This document shows, piece after piece, positions 1 through 9,500 of a stretch of 25,505 bases of DNA. This stretch comes from JASLBX01 sp035762665 (GTDB lineage Bacteria > Actinomycetota > Actinomycetes > Jiangellales > Jiangellaceae), in contig DASTNZ010000246.1 of assembly GCA_035762665.1 (NCBI GenBank), positions 1 to 25,505 of the forward strand, read 5' to 3'. Position 1 is the first letter of the stretch, and every line of letters starts with the position of its first letter. Both the position numbers and the translations under genes were made by a program. The notes under the pieces were generated by a model. That model made no database searches, was not told the DNA's origin, and saw only the letters and a program-made list of their open reading frames with translations.

Positions 1-230
1 GGCTTGTCGAGGCTGAGTACCACTGCATGGATCAGAGCGAGGTGCCGTTCTACGTCCGTCATCGCGTCGTGGATCTCGCGTTCGACATATGCGCCGCGGC
101 GAAGCGACACCCACTCGCGGCGGCGTACCCGGTAGTCGATCTCGTCGACCGCAAACCCTGCCACGACGGCCTGACTACGCATGAACACGCCGCCTTGCTT
201 GGCGGCGATCGACCTCAAACGGAAGTTCAT
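1..230 (-). CDS. AbiEi-like antitoxin-domain protein, 5' part only (cut by left edge)
   Basis: An open frame with no stop runs from an ATG at 230 down to the left edge, giving about 76 residues. The N-terminus reads MNFRLRSIAAKQGGVF, followed by a region of the type RSQAVVAGF..EIDYRVRRREWVSLRRGAYV. This spacing of a winged-helix segment followed by 'W..L.RG.Y' resembles the N-terminal domain of actinobacterial AbiEi-type antitoxin-domain proteins, many of which carry a C-terminal DUF559 nuclease-like domain. The C-terminal part is outside the window, so neither a toxin partner nor a nuclease domain can be judged. Upstream on its own strand lies a 6-bp hairpin (248-262, GCGGGC/GCCCGC) and no strong ribosome-binding site. 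The family call rests on pattern recognition of a short N-terminus and could be wrong; that the frame is coding is more certain. Confidence 0.5.
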   Translation of the reverse strand, partial: MNFRLRSIAAKQGGVFMRSQAVVAGFAVDEIDYRVRRREWVSLRRGAYVEREIHDAMTDVERHLALIHAVVLSLDK

Positions 231-375
231 GCCCTATAGGTTCACGCGCGGGCGGTGCCCGCTCGAGAAGCGATCAAGATCTGTGGAAAACCGCTGAGAC
301 TGACGCTGGCTGTGAATATTTCGTGGCAGCGTGTCTTATCCGTACGGCCGCGCAGGTGGACCGCCCACGAGGCAA

Positions 376-441
376 GCGGACGAACCTACAGGCCTGCATG
401 CATGTAGGTACGTCGCGCGGCCTGCCGAACGTGATCGAACC
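376..441. repeat. Dispersed palindromic repeat family 1, copy A
   Basis: Read on the minus strand this begins 3 bp after the stop of the flippase-like gene with GGTTCGATCACGTTCG. It continues through CAGGCC and GCGACGTACCTACA to a loop and a returning arm TGTAGGT. The same order of blocks occurs immediately after the stop of the murA-like gene at 13270-13358. In this copy the inner stem (376-390 with 403-416) has a mismatch and a bulge, and the outer arm is preserved on one side only, so it looks like a decayed copy. Its position suggests it serves as the terminator of the flippase-like gene. Confidence 0.75.
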
Positions 442-443
442 GG

Positions 444-2861
444 TCACAAGATGTTGCGGCGCTGGAGCTGCGTCCAGAGGATCCAACCCGGCAGGATCGG
501 AGCCCAGAATGACACCAGCCGGAACAGCAGCACAGCTGGGACGGCGACCGCCGTCGATACCCCGATCGTGCTGAGTCCGGCGGTAAGCGCAGCCTCCACG
601 GCGCCCAGGCCGCCCGGGGTTGGCACCGCCATGCCGACGGTGTTACCGACCATCTGGACGACGGCGAGCGCAGCGAAGTTCGGCTCGGCTCCTAGTGCGC
701 GCACGCTAGCGTAGAAGCACGCGACCAGTGCCAGAGTCTGCAGCAGAATCCCTCCGATGGCCTCGGCCAGCTTGCGTGGCCGGCTGAGCACGTCCAGCAA
801 CCGGGGCAAGCCGCGCTGGACGAACTCGCGCCACAGCGTCCTGGCCCGGACACGGATGGGCGGTACCAGGATCAGTAGCCCACCCGCGACGACGACCGCA
901 CCCGCGACGAGCAGGGCAGTCGAGGAGGGACGCAGACCCGCGGTCGCACTCGATCCCGAGACGACCCCCAGCACCGCAATGAGCGGGAGGGTAATCCCGA
1001 CGGCGCCTACCTGGCTGGCGGCGATGCTGGCGCCCGCGAGCGGGCCCGGAAGCCCAGCCTTGGTGAGCAGCCGGACGTTGATGGCGGTGATCCCAACCGT
1101 CGCGGGTGCCACTAGGCGGACGAATCCCAGCGAGACCTGGGCTCCAATCGCGTGCCGGAACTTGACCGGCTCCGGAACGAAGCCCAGCAAGGCGAACGTC
1201 GCGCCGACGTACTGGAGTCCCATCGCTAACACGGCGACGGCAACCCATCGCCAGTCCGCCTGCAGAATCACTTGCACGATCTCGCGCGGCTCGGCGAGTT
1301 GAGTGGCCACCAGGTACATGGCCGCGATCGCGCCGAGCCCCGTGACGATTGACAGTGGCCGGATCCGCTCCAGCCGAACAGTCTCCTCCGGCTCCCAGCC
1401 GACCTCGGAGACGACGCTGTCGCGCAATTCCCCGAGCAGGTGGCGGTGTTCGCGGAGCCGCCTGCGGGTCGATCGTGCCAACGCGATCGGCTGCAGCAGC
1501 GGCACGGCTCCGACGACCGCATCGGCTCCGAGCACTTGTATCGCGCTGTCAACAGCACGTTCGGCGCCGACCACGAGTGCGACGCCCACCAGAGCCTGGG
1601 CGAGGTCGGTGCGCAACGCGAGCTCCGGAGCCGCCACCTCGCCACCGGACGGGTTGAGCAGCCATACCTTGCCGTCGTCGCCGATCAGGATGGTTCGGCC
1701 GGACAGCCGTCGGTGCGCGACCTGGTTCTTGCGCAACCTGGCGAGTTGCCGCCACAGGTCGCTCAACATCTCGTCCGTGACCTCGTCACTGCTGAGGCTG
1801 GACAGTGGCCGGCCGGGAATGTGGTCGTGCACCAGCAGGGCGGCGTCCGCTCCCAGCCGGAGCACGTTGCGCAGCGGGGGCGTGCGGGCGCCGGCTCGGT
1901 TGACGGCGAGGGACAGCAGCGTCAGCTGGTCGATGGCGCGCCGCAGGGTCGCAGCATGGCGCGGCAGGATCTCCTCGCGCGTCCGGAGCTGATCCAGGAC
2001 TCGTACCAGCATGCCCGCGCCCTCGGTGTCGCGATCGAGGACGAGAACCCCCAGTGGGCCCTTTGTGGTCTCGACAACGTATCGCCGGTGCTCCTCCACC
2101 GGATCCGACCGCACGCTGGTGACCTCGTGGCCATGCTCGCGGAGGATTTCGGCGATCTGATGGCCGCCGGGGGCCACGGACGGCTGCCCGCTGATCACGC
2201 GAACGGCGATCCCGACGATCCGGCCGATGGTCAGAGCGACCAGCGTGCCCGCGACACTCGCCTGGCCTTCGAGCAGGCTGACTGCAAAACTGACGATGAT
2301 CGCGAACAGTGCCACCTGGTGGATCCGGCGCATGTCCAGGCGGGAGATCACGGTGACGACTGCGACGAGAAGCGCTGGGTAAGGGGGAATGGGGCTGATG
2401 CCGGGGCTGTGGACGACCGGTTCGAAGGCGTTCTGTACGGCTTCGGGGGTCTCCGGCAGGACCACGCCCCCTACTAGACCAGCGATGAGCGCGGCGGTTA
2501 GGCCGGCGATGAGCAGCTCGATCGTGGTCCGGATCCGCCCGCGAAGCATGAGGATGACCACGAGGACGGGTGGCAGCGCGATGCCGGCGAGCTGGGCCGC
2601 GGTGTTCAGCAGCGTTATCAGCGCGCTGGGAATCCACTGACCCAGGCCGTACAAGTCGTTGGCCAGGCCGGAGAAGCTGCCTTCGGCGAAAACCGCAAGC
2701 AGGACGACCGTGGTGACGACGGCGATCCAGAGCAGCAGCCGCAGGCCGTCGATCGGCCGACGGGTACGCCGGGGCAGGGGCGGCTCCTCGACGGGGATGT
2801 CTCCCGCCGGAACCGCCCTGTCACTGGCCCGCGCTTCGGTCATCGATGCTGATAGTTCCAT
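444..2861 (-). CDS. Lysylphosphatidylglycerol synthase TM-region (flippase-like) membrane protein with internal kinase-like domain
   Basis: This is an 805-residue integral membrane protein. After a charged cytoplasmic N-terminus (1-38) come about six hydrophobic segments (roughly 40-225). A soluble domain (about 230-480) follows, then a second membrane block (about 500-800) of the lysylphosphatidylglycerol synthase / MprF flippase-like family. That block includes 'APATVGITAINVRLL' and 'TPGGLGAVEAAL', where the PxPGGLGxxE-type motif is characteristic. The soluble domain is laid out like an aminoglycoside-phosphotransferase or lipopolysaccharide kinase fold. However, the catalytic-loop position reads AHRRLSGRTI without the aspartate, and the metal-binding position reads LLNPSGGE, so it is probably a pseudokinase. 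No aminoacyltransferase domain is seen, so lysyl transfer is not expected; lipid translocation or an envelope role is an inference from the family. The start at 2861 has GGTGG just upstream. An in-frame ATG at 2843 is an alternative. Confidence 0.85.
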   Translation of the reverse strand: MELSASMTEARASDRAVPAGDIPVEEPPLPRRTRRPIDGLRLLLWIAVVTTVVLLAVFAEGSFSGLANDLYGLGQWIPSALITLLNTAAQLAGIALPPVLVVILMLRGRIRTTIELLIAGLTAALIAGLVGGVVLPETPEAVQNAFEPVVHSPGISPIPPYPALLVAVVTVISRLDMRRIHQVALFAIIVSFAVSLLEGQASVAGTLVALTIGRIVGIAVRVISGQPSVAPGGHQIAEILREHGHEVTSVRSDPVEEHRRYVVETTKGPLGVLVLDRDTEGAGMLVRVLDQLRTREEILPRHAATLRRAIDQLTLLSLAVNRAGARTPPLRNVLRLGADAALLVHDHIPGRPLSSLSSDEVTDEMLSDLWRQLARLRKNQVAHRRLSGRTILIGDDGKVWLLNPSGGEVAAPELALRTDLAQALVGVALVVGAERAVDSAIQVLGADAVVGAVPLLQPIALARSTRRRLREHRHLLGELRDSVVSEVGWEPEETVRLERIRPLSIVTGLGAIAAMYLVATQLAEPREIVQVILQADWRWVAVAVLAMGLQYVGATFALLGFVPEPVKFRHAIGAQVSLGFVRLVAPATVGITAINVRLLTKAGLPGPLAGASIAASQVGAVGITLPLIAVLGVVSGSSATAGLRPSSTALLVAGAVVVAGGLLILVPPIRVRARTLWREFVQRGLPRLLDVLSRPRKLAEAIGGILLQTLALVACFYASVRALGAEPNFAALAVVQMVGNTVGMAVPTPGGLGAVEAALTAGLSTIGVSTAVAVPAVLLFRLVSFWAPILPGWILWTQLQRRNIL

Positions 2862-2919
2862 GTGACCACCGTGTCAGCGGTCAGTACCCGCCGGAACCTG
2901 CCTTATCGGCACCGGCAGG

Positions 2920-3300
2920 ATGGCGTTCGTGGACGATGAGTACGTCGAGGCGGTGCTGTCACTTGTCGAATCCATCCCGCCCGGTCGGGCGATGTCGTAC
3001 GGCGCGGTCGCCGAGGTCGTCGGTGCGTCGTTGGAGCGGGGCGGACCCAGGCTTGTTGGTGCGGTGATGGCGAACTACGGCGGCTCCGTCCCGTGGTGGC
3101 GGGTCGTCACCGCCTCAGGACGCCTTCCACCCGGCCACGAGGTGGCGGCGCTGCGCGAACTCATCGCCGACGGCTGCCCGTTGACAGCCGATGGCGAGCG
3201 GGTCGATATGCGGCGTGCGGCGTGGCTCCCGGCAGCAACCCACCGGCCACCCCCTGATCATTCAAGCGTTGGGTCGCATATCGACTCGCCCAAACAATGA
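2920..3300 (+). CDS. Alkyltransferase-like protein (ATL), MGMT-type DNA-binding domain without the active cysteine
   Basis: This 126-residue protein matches the C-terminal DNA-binding domain of O6-alkylguanine-DNA alkyltransferase. It has a PPGRAMSYGAVAE helix with the conserved Tyr (Y27), an arginine-finger-like GPRLVGAVMA (R44), and the active-site loop. That loop normally reads PCHRV; here it reads VPWWRVV, with Trp59 in place of the acceptor Cys. Such ATL proteins bind alkylated guanines, cannot transfer the alkyl group, and are known to direct lesions to nucleotide excision repair. The domain ends near residue 108. The rest of the tail is encoded partly by a palindromic repeat that also supplies the stop codon. 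The gene diverges from the flippase-like gene (58 bp apart) and precedes adnA, also a repair gene. The start is uncertain: GTG at 2929 is possible, and no strong ribosome-binding site is seen. Confidence 0.85.
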   Translation: MAFVDDEYVEAVLSLVESIPPGRAMSYGAVAEVVGASLERGGPRLVGAVMANYGGSVPWWRVVTASGRLPPGHEVAALRELIADGCPLTADGERVDMRRAAWLPAATHRPPPDHSSVGSHIDSPKQ

Positions 3301-3306
3301 TCATCG
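3250..3306. repeat. Dispersed palindromic repeat family 2, copy A (overlaps the ATL stop codon)
   Basis: The outer arms TGATCATT (3255-3262) and AATGATCA (3296-3303) are perfectly complementary. The inner arms TTGGG (3269-3273) and CCCAA (3289-3293) form a second stem. The right half (CGCCCAAACA then ATGATCATCG) is nearly identical to the right half of the palindrome at 18194-18247. The ATL stop codon (3298-3300) lies inside the right arm, so the repeat extended or replaced the original gene end. A role as terminator between ATL and adnA is possible, but there is no T-tract. Confidence 0.65.
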
Positions 3307-3364
3307 GAACTGTCAGCGGGTCGTGATGTGATGAGTGCCCGGTGGCGAGGAAGGGGTGACCACG

Positions 3365-6300
3365 ATGACGGCGATCCGGCTCGTTCGCGCTCCGCGTGAC
3401 GAGGTGGTCGCGCCTCTGCTCGACGACGCTCAACGCCGGGTTGTCGAGCATCGCGGCGGGCCGCTGCTGGTGCTTGCCGGCCCCGGCGCGGGCAAGACCA
3501 CCACGCTCGTCGAATCAGTCGTCGACCGGGTCGAGCGCGACAAGCTTGACCCTGAACAGGTCCTAGTACTGACGTTCAGCCGCCGCGCCGCTGCCGAGTT
3601 GCGCGAGCGCATCGCTGCCAGGCTGCACCGGACGGTTCGCGAGCCGCTGGCTCGTACGTTCCACTCCTACGCCTTCGGTCTACTGCGCCGCGAGGCTGTG
3701 TTACGCGGCGAACCGCAACCCCGCTTGCTCACCGGCGCGGAGCAGGACCTGCTGATCCGTGACCTGATCCGAGGTGAGCTTGAGGAGCTCGGCGCCGATT
3801 ACTGGCCTGAGCGGGTGCGCGCGGCCCTGCCGACCAGAGGCTTCGCTGAGGAGCTTCGTGACTTGTTGATGAGAGCTGCCGAACGTGGCATCACCCCCGG
3901 CCGGCTGGCGGCACTGGGTCGGGAGCGGGGTCGTGACGACTGGGTGGCCGCCTCCCGGTTCGCCCGGCAGTACGCAGGCGTGACTGCCCTGCGCCACCCG
4001 CCGGCTTACGATCCGGCGGAACTAGTCCGGGCCGCGGCAGACCTGTTGCGCTCTGACGATGAGTTGCTGGCCCGCGAGCGGGCGGCCAGGGCGTTCGTTG
4101 TAGTCGACGAGTACCAAGACTCCGATCCAGCGCAGGAGGATCTGCTCGATCTGCTTGCCGGCGGTGGCCGCGAGCTTGTCGTGGTTGGTGATCCGGATCA
4201 GTCGATCTACGGCTTCCGGGGCGCAGAGATCGAGGGCATCCGCAACTTCCCGGATCGGTTCCGTACAGCCGACGGCTCACCAGCCGCCGTGCTGGCGCTC
4301 GAAGTCTCGCGCCGATGCGGCCCAACATTGCTGGCGGCATCCCGCCGGGTCGCGGCCAGACTCGGCGGTCCGCCGCAGCACCGCCGGCTCAGCGCGGCCG
4401 ATCCGGCGGCCGTGGGTGTCGCGTCTGTGCACGTGCTGCACAGCCCAAGCCAGGAGGCGGCCTATATCGCCAGCCGGCTGCGCGAACAACACCTCGTACA
4501 TGGCGTGCCCTGGACGGAGATGGCTGTACTCGTACGCTCGGCTCAGGCGTTGCCGGTACTAAGACGGGGGCTGGCGGCGGCCGGTGTGCCGGTGAGCGTC
4601 CGACTCGAGGAGGTGCCCCTCGTCGATCAGCCGCCGGCGCGAGCGTTGCTCGACGTCCTCGAGATCGCCAGCGGCAGGCGCGAGCTCGACGCTGACCTCG
4701 CCTACAGTCTGATCACCGGGCCCCTTGCCGGCGCCGATCCGCTGGCCCTGCGCCGGCTCCGGCAAGAGCTGCGCGGCCACGAACTCCAGGCGGGCGGCGG
4801 TCGGGCGTCGGGTGAGCTGCTTGTGGAGGCGATATCGGAACCGGCCGGGCTGGCCGAGCTCAGCCACCATGCCGTCGCGCCGGCGGTCCGGCTCGCGAGC
4901 GTGCTCGCCGCGGCTGGTGATGCCGCGGCAAAGCCGGGTGCGACGGCGGAGGACGTGCTGTGGGCCGCCTGGTCCAGCGCCCGCCTTGCCGGGCTGTGGA
5001 CACGCACAGCACTGGCCGGCGGCTCCGCCGGTGCCGCCGCCGACAGGGATCTTGACGCCGTTGTTGCGCTGTTCGATGCGGTGGCGCGGTACGTCGACCG
5101 GTTGCCCGGCGAGGGCCCAGCCGGCTTCTTGGAGCACGTCCGCGGTCAGCAGATCCCGTCCGACACACTGACGGTTGGTGCGCCTCCTGGTCCTGCGGTT
5201 CAGTTGATGACCGCCCATGCCGCCAAAGGCCTGGAATGGGAGATCGTCGCGGTCGCGGGCGTCCAGGAGGGTGTGTGGCCGGACCTACGCGTGCGGGGTG
5301 GTCTGCTTGGCACCGATTCGCTGGTCGATGTGGTAGCGGGCCGGGACGATTCGCCGGTGGCCCGGCAGAGCGCCCGCCTGGCCGAGGAACGCCGGCTCTT
5401 CTACGTTGCGGTCACCCGCGCCCGGACGATCCTCGTCGTCACCGCGGTATCCGGCGAGGACGCGCAGCCGTCGCGGTTCCTTGACGACCTTGATCCGTTG
5501 CCGGCGGGATTCGTTGACGAGCGGCCGGTCGAGCGGGTGCCGCGGGGAATGAACCTGCCCTCGGTAGTAGCTGAGCTCCGCCGCATCGCGTGTGACGCAA
5601 TGCAGGACGAAGCGCGACGGCGTGGTGCCGCTCGCCAAATCGCGCGCTTGGCCGCTGCGGGCGTCCCGTCCGCCGCACCAGAGCACTGGTACGGCTTGCC
5701 CGAACTATCCGATACGGCTCCGCTCCGCCACCCCGGTGAAGCCGTTCGGATATCGCCGTCCAAGCTCGAGGAGTTCCAACGCTGCCAGCTGCGGTGGCTG
5801 CTCAAGTCCTCCGGAGCGACCGACACCGACACGATCCGCGCTGGGATCGGGACTCTTGTCCACGATCTGGCCGAAGTGGCCTCGCGCGAGCGGTGGTCGG
5901 AATCCGAATTGTTGGCCGAGCTCGACCGGCGATGGCAGCGGATGGACGTCGGCTCCGGCTGGGTCGAGCGGCGCGAGTACGAGCGGGTCAGAGGCATGGT
6001 CGAGCGGTTGGGGCGCTGGCTGTCGACCCGGCATGACCGGTTCATCGCCGCCGAGTCACCGTTCGACGTCGAAATCGGCCGAGCCCGGCTGGCTGGCCGG
6101 GTGGACCGGCTCGAGAGGGACGATCGGGGGCGACCGGTTGTGGTCGACTACAAGACCGGCAAGTCGAAGGTGCGCGATGATGACGTGCCGGTGCACCCGC
6201 AGCTGGGCGTCTACCAGCTGGCCGCCGAGTATGGCGCTTTCGACGAGTACACCGGTGGGGTACGCGAGTCGGGCGGGGCCATGCTCGTTCAGTTGCAAGC

Positions 6301-6505
6301 CCACAACCGAGGCCAGGCTCGCGAGCAGGTCCAGCCGCCGCTTGGCGACGCCGAAGACTCGAAGTGGGCGGAGAAGCTCGTGGCCGAGACCGCCGATGGC
6401 ATGGCGGGCTGGGAGTTCCTCGCCCAGCCCAGCACGTGGTGCGGCTACTGCCCGGCAAGGATGTCGTGCCCCGCCCACGCCGAAGGCGGGCAGGTGACGC
6501 CATGA
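3365..6505 (+). CDS. adnA: AdnA: helicase-nuclease subunit of the AdnAB DNA end-resection complex
   Basis: This protein of about 1046 residues combines a UvrD-like superfamily 1 helicase with a RecB/AddB-type nuclease. Walker A is GPGAGKTTT (Lys44). Walker B is VVVDEYQDSD (Asp248-Glu249), followed by GDPDQSIYGFRGA. Motif V/VI regions are TAHAAKGLEWE and RRLFYVAVTRAR. The nuclease motif VVVDYKTGK has Asp928 and Lys930. Four cysteines (Cys807, then Cys1026-x2-Cys1029-x5-Cys1035) have the AddB-type 4Fe-4S spacing. In mycobacteria AdnA and AdnB form a heterodimeric motor-nuclease that resects double-strand breaks. The length agrees with the 1045-residue mycobacterial AdnA as recalled. ATG 3365 is preferred because GAGGAAGGGG lies upstream; GTG at 3335 or 3356 is possible. 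The stop overlaps the adnB start (ATGA), implying translational coupling. Confidence 0.93.
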   Translation: MTAIRLVRAPRDEVVAPLLDDAQRRVVEHRGGPLLVLAGPGAGKTTTLVESVVDRVERDKLDPEQVLVLTFSRRAAAELRERIAARLHRTVREPLARTFHSYAFGLLRREAVLRGEPQPRLLTGAEQDLLIRDLIRGELEELGADYWPERVRAALPTRGFAEELRDLLMRAAERGITPGRLAALGRERGRDDWVAASRFARQYAGVTALRHPPAYDPAELVRAAADLLRSDDELLARERAARAFVVVDEYQDSDPAQEDLLDLLAGGGRELVVVGDPDQSIYGFRGAEIEGIRNFPDRFRTADGSPAAVLALEVSRRCGPTLLAASRRVAARLGGPPQHRRLSAADPAAVGVASVHVLHSPSQEAAYIASRLREQHLVHGVPWTEMAVLVRSAQALPVLRRGLAAAGVPVSVRLEEVPLVDQPPARALLDVLEIASGRRELDADLAYSLITGPLAGADPLALRRLRQELRGHELQAGGGRASGELLVEAISEPAGLAELSHHAVAPAVRLASVLAAAGDAAAKPGATAEDVLWAAWSSARLAGLWTRTALAGGSAGAAADRDLDAVVALFDAVARYVDRLPGEGPAGFLEHVRGQQIPSDTLTVGAPPGPAVQLMTAHAAKGLEWEIVAVAGVQEGVWPDLRVRGGLLGTDSLVDVVAGRDDSPVARQSARLAEERRLFYVAVTRARTILVVTAVSGEDAQPSRFLDDLDPLPAGFVDERPVERVPRGMNLPSVVAELRRIACDAMQDEARRRGAARQIARLAAAGVPSAAPEHWYGLPELSDTAPLRHPGEAVRISPSKLEEFQRCQLRWLLKSSGATDTDTIRAGIGTLVHDLAEVASRERWSESELLAELDRRWQRMDVGSGWVERREYERVRGMVERLGRWLSTRHDRFIAAESPFDVEIGRARLAGRVDRLERDDRGRPVVVDYKTGKSKVRDDDVPVHPQLGVYQLAAEYGAFDEYTGGVRESGGAMLVQLQAHNRGQAREQVQPPLGDAEDSKWAEKLVAETADGMAGWEFLAQPSTWCGYCPARMSCPAHAEGGQVTP

Positions 6506-9500
6506 ACTCGCGGATAACCCCGGAGGAGCTCGCCGCCCGGTTGGGTCAGCCCACGCCCACCCCCGAACAGGCGGCGGCCATCGGTGCGCCGCTTGCACCA
6601 GGAGTCATTGTCGCCGGTGCCGGCTCGGGCAAGACCGAGACCATGGCGACACGCGTGGTCTGGCTGGTCGCCAACGGGCTTGTGCGGCCCGAGCAGGTGC
6701 TGGGCCTGACCTTCACTCGCAAGGCGGCCCGCGAACTGGCCGGCCGGGTGCGACGCCGGTTGGCCCAGCTGGCCGCTCACGGAATCGTGGACGACGCCGG
6801 ATTGCTCGACGGCGAGCCGACGGTTGCCACGTACGACTCGTTCGCCGGGCGCATCGTCACCGAGCACGCCCTCCGGCTGGGCCGCGAGCCTGACTCCCGA
6901 CTGATCACTGAGGCGGTCGGCTGGCAGTACGCGACCCGCGTGGTGGAGGCCTACTCGGGCCCTATGGGGGCGGTCGAGTACGCCCCGGCAACGGTAATCA
7001 ACAAGGTGCTCGCCTTGCACAGCGAACTGGCTGGACACCTCGTCGACCCGGCGGCGCTCACCAGCTTCGCCCACGAGATGCGGGCCACGGTGGATACCCT
7101 GCCGCCGGTGCCGCGGATGCGCGGGCCGTACTACGCGGAAGTTCGCAAGGCCCTGGACGTCCAGGACGCCCGGGCTCAGCTGGTACCGCTCGTCACGGCG
7201 TTCCGAGCCCTCAAGCGCCGGCACGAAACTGTCGATTTCGCCGACCAGGCTGAGCTGGCCGCCCGGCTGGCCGAAGATTTTCCCGAGGTCGGCGAAGACG
7301 AGCGCGAACGGTACCGGGTCGTCCTGCTGGACGAGTACCAGGACACCAGCCATGCCCAGCTGGTCCTGCTTCGCTCGTTGTTCGGCGGTGGGCACCCGGT
7401 GACGGCAGTCGGCGATCCATGCCAGTCGATCTACGGGTGGCGCGGCGCCAGCGCCGGTACGTTGACCTCATTCCGGCGCGAGTTCGCTCAGACCGACGGC
7501 GCACCAGCCCGGCTCGGTTCGCTGACCACGAGCTTCCGGAACGGCCGGGAGATCCTCGCCGTTGCCAACGCCATCGCCGAACCGCTGCGGGCCGAAGGCC
7601 TGGACGTACCAGTGCTCTCCCCGCACGGCAACTCGGGGCCCGGCGAAGTAGTGGCGGCAATGCACCGCACAGCCGACGACGAGGCGGCCGACATCGCGCG
7701 CCGGGCCCGGGCCTTCTGGGATTCCTCGGGCGAGGGGCGCACCATCGCCGTCCTCGTCCGAAACCGCAACCAGATCCCGCGCATCGACGCCGCTTTGCGT
7801 GCGGTGGATCTGCCGATCGAAGTTGTGGGCGTCGGTGGCCTGCTCACCACCCCAGAGGTCGCTGATGTGGTAGCTACGCTCCGGGTGCTCGCGGATCCCG
7901 CGCGAGGAGACGCCCTGATGCGGTTGCTCACGGGATCCCGGTGGCGGTTGGGTCCCAGAGATGTCGACGCACTGGCCCGCTCGGCACGGCGGCTCGCGCA
8001 CCGCGGCGGCCCCAGCGGCCGCGGACCCGCCACGCCACGCGGTCGAGGCACGCCGGAAGCCGGCGCCGGGTCGGACAGCGATTCTGGCGCCGATGGGGAC
8101 GGGACACTCGATGCCGATCCTGACGACATCGACGAACGCAGCATCGTCGATGCTTTGGACGCGCTGCCTGAGCACGACGGTGGGTTCTCGCCCGAGGGGC
8201 AGCGCAGGCTCATGTCGCTGTCGAAGGAGCTGCGTTCCCTGCGGGCCCGTGTCGGGCAGCCGCTGCCAGACCTCGTGCACGATGTCGAACGCACACTCGG
8301 CTTGGACGTCGAGGTCGCCGCCCGCGCAGACGCTACCGGCCGAGCGAACCTCGATCGTTTCCTGGACGTTACATCGGAATTCGCCGCCTCGGGGGAGTCG
8401 CCCACACTCGCAGCGTTCTTGGCCTATCTCGAGGCCGCTGAAGAAGCCGAGCGTGGGCTGCGGCCCGGCGAGGTAGAAGTCTCCGGCGACAGGGTGCAGA
8501 TCCTCACTGTGCACGGCGCGAAGGGCTTGGAATGGGATGCGGTCTTCGTCGCCGGGCTGGTCGATCAGCTCTTTCCGGCAGGCCACGCCGAAGATCGTGC
8601 GTGGCTGGGTGACGTCGGTGAGTTGCCGTACCCGCTGCGCGGCGATGCCTCGTCGCTGCCCCGGCTGCGCTTCGACACGGCGTCCGACCAGCGCGACGCG
8701 CGCGACATCGTCCGCCAGTTCTCGGAGGACTGCGGTGCCGCGGGCCGGCTGGAGGAACGGCGGCTGGCCTATGTCGCGATCACGCGTGCTCGCCGCTTTC
8801 TGGTGTGCAGCGGCTTCTGGTGGGGCGACGGCGTGCGGCCCCGGAAGCTCTCGGAGTTCCTAGGAGAGATCAACGGGGTGTGCGAGCAGGGAGCCGGAAC
8901 GGTCAGCGTGTGGTCGGCCGAACCTTCGGACGGTGAGACAAACCCGCTGGACGACATCGCACCTGAGCATCGCTGGCCATACGACCCGCTCGGCGCGCGC
9001 CGGGCCGTGGTCAAGGAGGGTGCAGACCTCGTCCGTGCGGCCCTTGCCGGTGATGACGCTGCCGACCTACTGGCCGAGGCCGCGATTGCCGAAGCCGCGG
9101 CCGAGTGGGACGCCGAGGTGGGGCGCCTGATCGCCGAGCGGGAGCGGCTCGCAACTGGCCGGGCGGTTGAAGTGCCCGTGCCGGCACATCTGTCGGTATC
9201 GCAACTGGTGCAGCTGCGCGCCGACCCCGCCGGGTTGGCCCGCTCAATCCGCCGTCCGGTGCCCCGACGACCAGCCCCGCTCGCCCGGCGCGGCACGTTG
9301 TTCCATGCCTGGCTGGAGTCGCGTTGGGGGGCGCCACGGCTGCTCGATACGGACGAACTCCCCGGTTCGGCCGACGACGGCGCAGCGCATGATCGGGAAC
9401 TCGGGGCGCTACAGCAGGCGTTCCTGGCCTCGGCGTGGGCGTCCCGCAATCCTGCTGAGGTCGAGCCGCCCTTCGAGCTGCTCGTGGCGGGAGTACTGAT

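Noticed and set aside
27..239. 70-codon plus-strand frame at the left edge
   Set aside because: The opposite strand carries a better frame with AbiEi-like N-terminal pattern, open to the edge.
6364..6501. Upstream start for adnB inside adnA
   Set aside because: The ATG at 6502 overlaps the adnA stop as ATGA, the usual coupled arrangement, and gives the expected N-terminus and length.
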